Of a stretch of DNA of 11,757 nucleotides, positions 5,582-11,757 are shown piece after piece (the first letter of the stretch is position 1; each line of letters opens with the position of its first letter). Where the stretch lies: contig JAYPYV010000069.1 of NCBI GenBank assembly GCA_038136035.1, positions 1 to 11,757 of the forward strand, given 5' to 3'. The notes beneath the pieces are model-generated. The model searched no databases. It worked only from the letters and a program-made list of their open reading frames with translations, and was not told the origin of the DNA. The translations under genes were made by a program, and so were the position numbers. This DNA is from UBA9926 sp023261215. GTDB taxonomy: Bacteria > Pseudomonadota > Gammaproteobacteria > Pseudomonadales > Azotimanducaceae.

Positions 5582-7045
5582 TTACCGAAGACCTTCCCAT
5601 GCGTTGAGTCGAGCCGACTCATCTGCCTCACGCATCGATGACGTCTCATCAAAATGCATTCGGTTGGGAGACTCTGGGCGATAGGCTTCCCATGGCGCGT
5701 GACCATGAATAAATGCGATCCAACGGTCGTGCATCTCGAAGGCGAGTTCAGTAGGCAGCTCGCCCGGTCCCACAAATTCTTTAACGCCGGGCGCATCGAG
5801 GGTGTTGAATGCGAAAGGAATTTCCAGCGCGTGGGTCGCGCGCAAGTGGCCCTGCCTTGATTCCCAGTCGAATTGATAAACATAGTTCTCGGTAGCGTGT
5901 TGCGCCCTGAGTTCGAGTAGCCGCAAGGTCGGGATCTTGAACATGTAGTCGGTGGACATCTCGATGCCAAGTCGTGTCAGATCAAACGTTGGGAACATGT
6001 CGGCATAAGCCGCCTGCAAAGCCTCGGATGCCCCAAACCCCTGGATCTGGCGATTAAGTCCTGCCTGATCAAGTGTATTCATGATGAACAAGCTGGCTTC
6101 ATCCTTATTGGTGCCGATCATGAGGGGGACGTTGGCGCCGATGCCTTTGGCATGGGCCTCCAGTAGCGTGGTGGGAATGACTTCGTTGCCCTCACTTGGG
6201 TAAAAGGCTGACATCCCGAGGGTCATGGGTTGTTTGGCAAGCCATCGATCAACCGCTTGCTGGTCCGTTAATAAGTCAGCGGCCCCGCGCGCCTTGAGGG
6301 CGTCCACCGTGTCTGCTCCGGCGGCGATGAGCAGTTGATCTGTAAGGGTCGCGGCGGTGTCTTTTGGCATGGTGTGATGGGCGGCGCCGCTTTGAGCAAT
6401 CGCTCGATGAAATAACCCTTGTGCTCGCTCGGATCCGAGCAGTGTCGAAACCGAAAAGGAGCCGGCAGATTCTCCGGCAATTGTGACGCGATTAGGGTCT
6501 CCTCCGAACGCTCGGATATTGTCTCGGACCCACTCGAGCGCAGTAATTTGGTCGAGCAGCCCATTAACGCCCGAGGTGCTGAGCGATGCATCGTGGTGTG
6601 CGAGCTCAGCAAACCCAAATGCGCCCAAACGATAATTCACGCTGACCGTCACCACATCGCCGCGCAAGGCGAAAGAGGTCCCGTTGTACCAAGGGATCGA
6701 ACTGCGGCCTGTTCGGTAGCCACCGCCGTGAATCCAAACCAACACAGGGCGGGCTTGGTCATCGGCTGCGGGCGTACAGACATTCAGCGTGAGGCAATCT
6801 TCGCTCCACGGCACATCGATACGATCGGTCATCCCGCCGCTGGCAGTCTGAGGCGCGGCAAGTCCAAATCGGGTGGCATCAAGAATGTCAGACCAAGGCT
6901 TGGGAGGCTCGGCCGCCATAAACCGTCGTTCATTTATAGGCGGCAGGGCATAAGGGATGCCGCAGAAGAGCTGGACGCCAGATTTTGTCTTACCCATGAC
7001 TGGCCCACATTCGGTCATCACGACGGGGTGCTCGGCTTGTGACAT
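5582..7045 (-). CDS. Type-B carboxylesterase (alpha/beta hydrolase)
   Basis: A 487-residue serine hydrolase of the carboxylesterase/cholinesterase family, cleaving carboxylic esters. The oxyanion-hole motif HGGG is at residues 106-109. The catalytic triad reads as Ser193 in GESAGS, Glu316 in GTNKDEASLF and His405 in ATHALEIPFAF. N-terminal GxPYALPP and SEDCLTLNV are also family signatures. No signal peptide is visible, so it acts in the cytoplasm. The ATG at 7045 is chosen for AAGGA located 7-8 nt upstream; a TTG at 7063 would add six residues. It is on the same strand as the symporter and aldo/keto reductase but separated from them by the convergent split-barrel gene. It probably hydrolyses an imported or internal ester; the substrate is unknown. 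Confidence 0.92.
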   Translation of the reverse strand: MSQAEHPVVMTECGPVMGKTKSGVQLFCGIPYALPPINERRFMAAEPPKPWSDILDATRFGLAAPQTASGGMTDRIDVPWSEDCLTLNVCTPAADDQARPVLVWIHGGGYRTGRSSIPWYNGTSFALRGDVVTVSVNYRLGAFGFAELAHHDASLSTSGVNGLLDQITALEWVRDNIRAFGGDPNRVTIAGESAGSFSVSTLLGSERAQGLFHRAIAQSGAAHHTMPKDTAATLTDQLLIAAGADTVDALKARGAADLLTDQQAVDRWLAKQPMTLGMSAFYPSEGNEVIPTTLLEAHAKGIGANVPLMIGTNKDEASLFIMNTLDQAGLNRQIQGFGASEALQAAYADMFPTFDLTRLGIEMSTDYMFKIPTLRLLELRAQHATENYVYQFDWESRQGHLRATHALEIPFAFNTLDAPGVKEFVGPGELPTELAFEMHDRWIAFIHGHAPWEAYRPESPNRMHFDETSSMREADESARLNAWEGLR

Positions 7046-7555
7046 GGTCTTGTCCTTAAACAATGGGTGGTACCGAAGCTAGCAAGGAATGGTGCCTTTG
7101 CAAAGAATCCCTTCCAAAAAAGCGGCCCGTGTGTCTGTTGTTGTTTTTGAGTTGAAGGATTGAGGCGGCGGGGGTACGAGCTTGCATGGGGGGCAACCGG
7201 GTTCACGCTTTGAATGCCGGAAGCCCGCGGTTTGTGCAGAGTCTGGGATGAGTGTTCGAGCGTGGTAGCGCGATGAATGGAAATAGTGTTTGATTTGGCA
7301 TTGGGTCTGCGATTAGATAACGAAGGGAGCACGGAAGCGAAATCTTACGGTCTTCAGCGCAGGAATACTGAGAAAAATCAGGGCGAATCACCCTAGAGGC
7401 GCCACGCCGGTTTTCAGCAAGGCGATAGACGTTAAGGGAAAGGCGCATGTTTTCAGTAAGGGTCGCATCCGAGAAAATCTGGATCTAAATCCCGATGCCG
7501 GGATCAGGGTCAGTCGCCACACATGAGCTTTAGCAAACGAAGAGAGAGGTAACGC
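7046..7555. other. 510-bp divergent intergenic region
   Basis: The gap lies between the esterase (minus) and the molybdenum hydroxylase operon (plus), so it should hold promoters for both. Frames on the minus strand at 7018-7332 and 7203-7448 are open but show no recognisable protein. Visible sites are the 10-bp palindrome CTTTGCAAAG (7096-7105), about 50 bp ahead of the esterase start, and an inverted repeat at 7489-7504. No convincing sigma-70 hexamers were found. Confidence 0.5.
7489..7504. promoter_or_regulatory. Inverted repeat upstream of the molybdenum hydroxylase operon
   Basis: ATCCCG-ATGC-CGGGAT is a perfect 6-bp inverted repeat with a 4-bp centre, ending about 50 bp before the operon's first ATG. 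The position suits an operator; a leader hairpin is equally possible. No regulator gene is adjacent. Confidence 0.3.
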
Positions 7556-8416
7556 ATGAGATTTGAAGCGCCGACGACCACCAAGGCGGTCACCGCGCTG
7601 CTGGCGAGTGAGGCAGGGGTCTCACGGGTGCTGGCAGGGGGTACGGACCTGCTGGTTCGAATGAAAACTGGGCTTATCGAACCTGATTTAGTGGTCGATA
7701 TCAAAAGAATAGACAGCCTCAAGCAATTGAGCGTTTCAGCCAGTGGTTGCCAAATTGGATCAGCAGTGCCGGCTGCTGCATTGGGTGAGTCGGATAAGCT
7801 CAAGTCATTGTGGCCCGGCGTGGTCGAAGCCGCGAATTTGATTGGGTCTGACCAGATCCAAGGCCGTTGCACCATTGTGGGCAATCTCTGCAATGCATCT
7901 CCTGCGGCCGACAGCGTGCCTGCGCTTATTGCAGCCGGGGCCAAGGCTGTGGTTGTGGGCGCGGGTGGCAAGCGCCGTGTGCCAGTTGAAAAAGTCGTGA
8001 CGGGTCCGGGCCAGATTTCACTCAAGGCCGATGAATTTATCGAATCGATTCTGTTGCCCGAGAGAAAAGCCAACTCGGGTGACGCTTATTTGCGTTTCAC
8101 GCCACGCACCGAAATGGACATTGCGGTTGTCAGTGCGGGTGTGAATCTCACATTGAGTCGAGGGGTGGTGAAGACGGCACGCGTGGCGCTAGGGGCCGTT
8201 GCACCCACGGCTGTGCTGGTGGCTGCCGCGGCCAGAGCCCTGGTGGGCACCAAGCTCGACGATGTAGCGCTGGAAAAAATGGCGAAAGCGTGCCGTAAGG
8301 CGTGTAATCCTATTGACGATAAACGGGGTACGGCAGCGTATCGAACGCAGGTGGCGGGCGTCATTGCCAAGCGAGCGGCCATCCTCGCATTTGAGCGCGC
8401 GGGAGGAAAACGATGA
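7556..8416 (+). CDS. Molybdenum hydroxylase FAD-binding subunit (CoxM/XdhB type)
   Basis: A 286-residue subunit that carries the FAD of a three-part xanthine dehydrogenase/CO dehydrogenase-family enzyme and passes electrons from the iron-sulfur subunit to the final acceptor. The two FAD motifs are present: AGGTDLL (residues 27-33) and TIVGNLCNASPAAD (106-119), the latter a close variant of the usual TIGGNLANASPAAD. The C-terminal flavoprotein domain runs from about 175 to 280. A good ribosome-binding site, GAGAGAGG, sits just before the ATG. Its final ATGA overlaps the start of the 2Fe-2S gene, so the two are translationally coupled. The protein is cytoplasmic. Confidence 0.93.
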   Translation: MRFEAPTTTKAVTALLASEAGVSRVLAGGTDLLVRMKTGLIEPDLVVDIKRIDSLKQLSVSASGCQIGSAVPAAALGESDKLKSLWPGVVEAANLIGSDQIQGRCTIVGNLCNASPAADSVPALIAAGAKAVVVGAGGKRRVPVEKVVTGPGQISLKADEFIESILLPERKANSGDAYLRFTPRTEMDIAVVSAGVNLTLSRGVVKTARVALGAVAPTAVLVAAAARALVGTKLDDVALEKMAKACRKACNPIDDKRGTAAYRTQVAGVIAKRAAILAFERAGGKR

Positions 8417-8895
8417 GTGGTGTAACAGTCTCAACAACCGTGAACGGGGATGCCGTTCAGTACGTGTGCCCGGCAGATGAAAGCCTGCTGGATGTGCTTC
8501 GAAACCGGCTGAACATGACCGGGGCCAAGGAAGGATGCGGCACTGGAGACTGCGGCGCTTGCAGCATCACGCTCGACGATCGATTGGTCTGTTCGTGCTT
8601 GGTCTTGGGTGCCGAAGCCGAAGGTCGTTCTATCGGCACCGTCGAAGGTCTTTCTGAGGGTGGGCAGTTGCACCCGTTGCAAGAAAAATTCATCGAACAT
8701 GCCGCGTTTCAGTGCGGAATTTGTACGCCTGGTTTTTTGGTGGCGGCAAAAGCGCTGCTTGATCGCAATGCCAACCCATCAGAAGAAGAGATTCGCTACG
8801 CGTTGGCGGGGAATCTTTGTCGATGCACGGGCTACGACAAGATTGTTCGCGCCGTTCAGGACGCAGCCAAAGTGATGCGACGAAAGAAAAAGTAG
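8413..8895 (+). CDS. Molybdenum hydroxylase [2Fe-2S] subunit (CoxS/XdhC-like small subunit)
   Basis: A 160-residue electron-transfer subunit with both clusters of the family. The N-terminal plant-ferredoxin-type cluster uses Cys42, Cys47, Cys50 and Cys62 (GCGTGDCGACS then CSC). The C-terminal all-helical cluster uses Cys101, Cys104, Cys136 and Cys138 (QCGICTPG and CRCTGYDKI). Gln100 precedes the third cysteine pair as in enzymes that bind molybdopterin cytosine dinucleotide. The cysteine pattern is complete, so the subunit should be functional. It overlaps the FAD-subunit gene by 4 bp. The very basic RRKKK tail is a little unusual. An unusually long 148-bp gap separates it from the catalytic subunit gene. 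Confidence 0.95.
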   Translation: MSGVTVSTTVNGDAVQYVCPADESLLDVLRNRLNMTGAKEGCGTGDCGACSITLDDRLVCSCLVLGAEAEGRSIGTVEGLSEGGQLHPLQEKFIEHAAFQCGICTPGFLVAAKALLDRNANPSEEEIRYALAGNLCRCTGYDKIVRAVQDAAKVMRRKKK

Positions 8896-9043
8896 CGGGC
8901 GAGATCGCGATCGATCGCCGAGGTCAACGCCACAAAATGATCTTACAAACGCATACAACGGTTTAAACATTAGGACAACGTACTCAGCCTCGTGAAATGA
9001 AAGCCGAAGTGCTTAAGAGCTGAGAGAACAAGAGGAAAACAGC
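8896..9043 (+). other. 148-bp gap inside the molybdenum hydroxylase operon
   Basis: In this family the subunit genes normally overlap or nearly touch, so the gap is unusual. The first 35 bases hold the near-repeat of the aldo/keto reductase gene (8901-8930). The remainder is AT-richer and shows no promoter or terminator I can support. It ends with AGAGGA, a good ribosome-binding site 8 nt before the Mo-subunit ATG. Confidence 0.6.
8901..8930 (+). repeat. 30-nt near-repeat of an aldo/keto reductase segment
   Basis: This stretch matches 2363-2392 at 28 of 30 positions. On the minus strand it reads ALTSAIDRDL, the same ten residues as the reductase, with only synonymous changes. The flanks do not extend the match: beyond GTG GCG the upstream minus-strand frame soon meets a stop, and downstream it reads ARYFFF. 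On the operon's transcript it is complementary to the reductase mRNA. Confidence 0.75.
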
Positions 9044-11305
9044 ATGCCTTTAGACACGAGTTATACCGACCAGCCGTTTCATCGGGTAGGGCAGCGCGTC
9101 AATCGCCCGGATGGTCTCGATAAGGTGACCGGCCGAGCAAAGTATGGCGCTGACATGAATGCCGCTGGCCAATTAGTCGGCAAGATCTTGCGATCTCCCC
9201 ACGCCCATGCAGAGATCAAGAAAATTGATACGTCCAAGGCAGAGAAGCTTCCAGGCGTCAAAGCGGTTGTGACCGCGGCGGACTTCCCAGATCTGACTGG
9301 GGGTGATCGGGGCATGCTCGATATTCTCGAGAACTGTATGGCGCGTGGCAGAGCGCTTTACGATGGCCATGCGGTTGCTGCGGTTGCCGCTGTGGACGAA
9401 GCGACTGCCAGGCAAGCGCTAAAACTGATCAAGGTGCAATACAAAAAGCTGCCGCACGTGACCGATGTTGACGAAGCGATGAAGCCAAAGGCACCTGTGG
9501 TTCAAGACTGGATCAGAACACGAGGCGTTAACCCAGCGCCAACCGCGGCATCCAATATTCACCAGCGCAGCGAATTCGGTCATGGCGATCTGGATGCGGG
9601 CTTTGCGGAAGCGGATGTCATCGTCGAGAAGAGCTACAAAACTGAACAAACCCACCAGGGCTATATCGAGCCACATGCCTGTCTTGCGACCCTCGGTCCA
9701 GATGGGGTGGGTGATCTTTGGGTGACGACGCAAGGGCATTTTACGTTCCGTAACGTCTGTGCCAGTTTGCTGGGCCTTGATGTGGCGAAGCTCAAGGTTA
9801 CGTCTTCTGAAATTGGCGGCGGCTTTGGCGGCAAGACCCACGTCTGGATGGAACCAGTGGCATTGCAGTTGTCTAGAAAGGCCAATCGGCCGGTCAAGTT
9901 GGTGCTGTCGCGAGAGGAAACGTTCCGTGCCACGGGGCCGACTTCGTCGACCTCGATGGATATCAAAATTGGCGCAACCAAGGATGGGCGAATCACTGCC
10001 GCATCGGCTGAGCTTCGCTATCAGTGCGGTGCCTTCCCTGGGATTTGGGGCATGTTAGGCGCGATGACTGCTTGGGCTTGTTATGACCTAAAGAACGTTA
10101 AAGCCGTCGGTTACGACGTTCTGTGTAACCGCCCGAAGGTGGCGGCTTATCGCGCGCCCTCTGCGCCGATGGCCGCCTTTGGTGTTGAGAGCACGATGGA
10201 TCTTCTCGCTGCAGAGTTGGGCATGGATGCCCTTGAGCTACGAATCAAAAATGCAGCAAAGGAAGGAACCCGAGCATCTTATGGTCCTGTCTATGGACCC
10301 ATCGGCATTGGGCCGACCCTCGATGCGGTGAAAAACCACCCGCATATGAAGAAGCGATTAGGTAAGAACCAAGGTCGAGGCGTGGCTTGTGGATTCTGGT
10401 TTAACTTCGGTGGCCAAACGTGTACAGATTTGAACATCTCAGTTGACGGCACAGTGAATCTCACAGTGGGCACTGTCGATGTGGGTGGCTCGCGCGCCTC
10501 ACTGGCCCTGATTGCGGCTGAAGAGTTGGGGATTCCCTACGAGCAGGTGCGTGTCCAGGTAGGCGACACCGCTTCACTTGGGCATAACGACACCACAGAA
10601 GGCAGCCGGGGGACTTTCTCATCGGGCATGGCGACGATTTTTGCCGCGAGAAATGCGATCACGGTCCTGAGGGAGCGGGCGGCGATGATGCTCGATGTGC
10701 CTGTCGATCAAATCGTCTGGGAAGATGGTGCGGCAAGGGCCACGGGTAAGAAGAACAGTAATCTTCCTCAGCTGACATTGAAGGAAATTGCGGGTAAATC
10801 GCCGACCACGGGCGGGCCCATTGCCGGGCACAACGAGGTGGTTGCCGATGGTGCCGGTGTCTCCTTTGCCAGCCATATCTGTGATGTGGAGGTGGACCCA
10901 GACACGGGTGCCACGAAGATTTTGCGGTACACCGTGGTTCAAGATGCGGGCAAAGCCATCCATCCTGATTACGTCGAAGGCCAGTTCCAGGGCGGTGCAG
11001 CGCAAGGGATTGGCTGGGCGCTCAACGAGGAATACATCTACGGCGCAGACGGCAAATTGCAAAATCCCGGGTTCTTGGACTACCGGATCCCCGTTTGCTC
11101 GGACTTGCCGTTTATTGACACCGAGATCTTGGAAATTCCGAACCCGAATCACCCCTATGGCGTGCGTGGTGTCGGTGAAACCTCGATTGTTCCGCCTTTG
11201 GCCGCCATCGGTAACGCGGTTTCCAATGCGGTGGGCGTTCGTATGACGCACGTCCCGATGTCTCCGCCTAGAATTCTCGCGGCACTGGATGCTGCGAAAG
11301 ATTAA
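9044..11305 (+). CDS. Molybdenum hydroxylase catalytic (molybdopterin-binding) subunit, CoxL/XdhA type, substrate unknown
   Basis: A 753-residue catalytic subunit, normal length for the large subunit of prokaryotic three-subunit enzymes. The N-terminal a/b hammerhead domain (VGQRVNRPDGLDKVTGRAKY, about 15-34) is followed by molybdopterin-binding domains. Gln230 in TTQGHF and GGGFGGK (258-264) match cofactor-contact motifs, and Glu712 in RGVGETSI is the catalytic base. The substrate loop reads AYRAPSAP (368-375). It lacks the Cys of the AYRCSFR loop of true CO dehydrogenase and is not the FRGFG of xanthine dehydrogenase or hydroxybenzoyl-CoA reductase. The usual GQG-x2-T cofactor motif is replaced by VGGSRASLALIAAEELG (480-496). 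It should therefore hydroxylate an unknown aldehyde or N-heterocycle in the cytoplasm. It is third in the operon and is followed after 36 bp by a MoaD-like gene. Confidence 0.93.
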   Translation: MPLDTSYTDQPFHRVGQRVNRPDGLDKVTGRAKYGADMNAAGQLVGKILRSPHAHAEIKKIDTSKAEKLPGVKAVVTAADFPDLTGGDRGMLDILENCMARGRALYDGHAVAAVAAVDEATARQALKLIKVQYKKLPHVTDVDEAMKPKAPVVQDWIRTRGVNPAPTAASNIHQRSEFGHGDLDAGFAEADVIVEKSYKTEQTHQGYIEPHACLATLGPDGVGDLWVTTQGHFTFRNVCASLLGLDVAKLKVTSSEIGGGFGGKTHVWMEPVALQLSRKANRPVKLVLSREETFRATGPTSSTSMDIKIGATKDGRITAASAELRYQCGAFPGIWGMLGAMTAWACYDLKNVKAVGYDVLCNRPKVAAYRAPSAPMAAFGVESTMDLLAAELGMDALELRIKNAAKEGTRASYGPVYGPIGIGPTLDAVKNHPHMKKRLGKNQGRGVACGFWFNFGGQTCTDLNISVDGTVNLTVGTVDVGGSRASLALIAAEELGIPYEQVRVQVGDTASLGHNDTTEGSRGTFSSGMATIFAARNAITVLRERAAMMLDVPVDQIVWEDGAARATGKKNSNLPQLTLKEIAGKSPTTGGPIAGHNEVVADGAGVSFASHICDVEVDPDTGATKILRYTVVQDAGKAIHPDYVEGQFQGGAAQGIGWALNEEYIYGADGKLQNPGFLDYRIPVCSDLPFIDTEILEIPNPNHPYGVRGVGETSIVPPLAAIGNAVSNAVGVRMTHVPMSPPRILAALDAAKD

Positions 11306-11341
11306 GGGCTGATCCAGCACGAAGGGCTCGGTGCCAGACCA

Positions 11342-11584
11342 TTGAAGGTTGAACTTTCGGGAATCTTGAGGGGCGCCGCTCGCGGCGCCTCATTCGTTGA
11401 GCTTGAGGGTCAAACAATCAAAGCCTTAATGGAGGATTTGTTGCGTCAGTACCCTGATATGGCGGGTCCCATGGACGAGGGGATTGCCGTGGCCATCAAT
11501 GGCGAGATTTTCAGAGATGGCTGGCAGCAATCCATACCCAAGGATGCTGAAATCTATTTGCTGCCCCGTCTGCAAGGAGGATAG
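11342..11584 (+). CDS. MoaD/ThiS-family sulfur-carrier protein
   Basis: An 80-residue beta-grasp protein ending in Gly-Gly (RLQGG), the tail that is activated and thiocarboxylated in MoaD and ThiS. The family outline is clear: MKVELSGILRG opening strand, FVELEGQTIKALMEDLLRQYPDM helix, AVAINGEIFRDGWQQSIPKDAEIYLLPRLQGG. MoaD with MoaE makes the dithiolene of molybdopterin, which fits its place after a molybdenum enzyme; a dedicated carrier for this enzyme is inference. The start is TTG at 11342, since the next ATG would remove the first strand. No strong ribosome-binding site is seen (GAAGGG about 15 nt upstream), suggesting low or coupled translation. It converges on the next gene with an 8-bp gap. 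Confidence 0.82.
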   Translation: MKVELSGILRGAARGASFVELEGQTIKALMEDLLRQYPDMAGPMDEGIAVAINGEIFRDGWQQSIPKDAEIYLLPRLQGG

Positions 11585-11592
11585 CGCAGGCG

Positions 11593-11757
11593 TTAACGAT
11601 TCGCTGTCAGTTTAACGTCGAACGCGACCACGGTGCGTTTTGATTCTTCTCTCAGCGGATGCACGTAGTGCATGTAGTAAGGGGGAAACAAAATCACTTG
11701 GCCGGCGGTTGGTCGATGGCGTCGAGACGCATCCTGATTGCCGAGCATCACCGCATT
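11593..11757 (-). CDS. C-terminus of a 2-oxoglutarate/Fe(II) dioxygenase-like protein, partial
   Basis: The minus strand is open from the window edge to TAA at 11595-11593, giving 54 residues. GQVILFPPYYMHYVHPLREE followed by KRTVVAFDVKL is the typical last part of a double-stranded beta-helix oxygenase: FPxxxxH supplies the distal iron-binding histidine, and the Arg about 12-13 residues later would bind the 2-oxoglutarate carboxylate. The pattern resembles the uncharacterised 2OG-Fe(II) oxygenase families related to prolyl hydroxylases. The HxD part of the iron site is outside the window. It converges with the MoaD-like gene, so it belongs to another transcription unit. Confidence 0.7.
   Translation of the reverse strand, partial: NAVMLGNQDASRRHRPTAGQVILFPPYYMHYVHPLREESKRTVVAFDVKLTANR

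Noticed and set aside
7018..7448. Two minus-strand ORFs in the divergent gap upstream of the esterase
   Set aside because: One overlaps the esterase start in another frame, neither has a family pattern, and both look like chance frames.
8900..8920. HIP1-like or REP element because of overlapping GATCGCGATCGATCGC palindromes
   Set aside because: The match to 2363-2392 extends well past the palindromic part and keeps a coding frame, so a simple palindromic repeat does not explain it; only two copies are visible here.
9044..11305. Aerobic CO dehydrogenase large subunit
   Set aside because: The gene order FAD/2Fe-2S/Mo fits, but the active-site Cys loop AYRCSFR is replaced by AYRAPSAP, so CO oxidation is not supported.

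Overview
The window reads as chromosomal DNA of a Gram-negative, probably aerobic proteobacterium. A marine gammaproteobacterium of the OM60/Halieaceae type is my best guess, from family content only. The evidence is a Tat-exported flavoenzyme, a GPH-type symporter, a type-B carboxylesterase and a three-subunit molybdenum hydroxylase. No rRNA, tRNA, insertion sequence, phage gene or CRISPR array was seen. The first ~2.1 kb looks AT-richer than the rest (by eye, not computed).

Left block (1-2110): the start of a Tat-exported, probably FAD-dependent oxidoreductase (minus strand, cut by the window edge) diverges from a TetR-family repressor gene. Between them lie two matching operators, CTGTCA-N2-TGACAG, placed over candidate promoters for both genes. 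An unidentified multi-pass membrane protein overlaps the end of the tetR gene. A 575-bp gap with several hairpins follows.

Middle block (2111-7045): an aldo/keto reductase, a GPH (MelB-like) symporter and a type-B carboxylesterase are all on the minus strand. A small split-barrel nitroreductase/quinone-reductase-like gene on the plus strand lies between the symporter and the esterase, tail to tail with the esterase. Together they suggest import, ester cleavage and carbonyl reduction of an unknown organic substrate. The 385-bp gap between symporter and reductase-like gene holds a strong plus-strand intrinsic terminator preceded by a GNRA-capped hairpin, with no ORF recognisable as a gene ahead of it. 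It is a candidate small RNA or attenuated leader.

Right block (7046-11757): a molybdenum hydroxylase operon of the xanthine dehydrogenase/CO dehydrogenase family, in the order FAD subunit, 2Fe-2S subunit, Mo subunit, followed by a MoaD/ThiS-like sulfur carrier. The Mo subunit has the family's catalytic Glu but lacks the CO dehydrogenase Cys loop, so its substrate is unknown. The 148-bp gap between the 2Fe-2S and Mo genes contains 30 nt that match 28/30 the antisense strand of the aldo/keto reductase gene, a possible mRNA-mRNA pairing site or gene relic. The window ends with the C-terminus of a 2-oxoglutarate/Fe(II) oxygenase-like protein on the minus strand.
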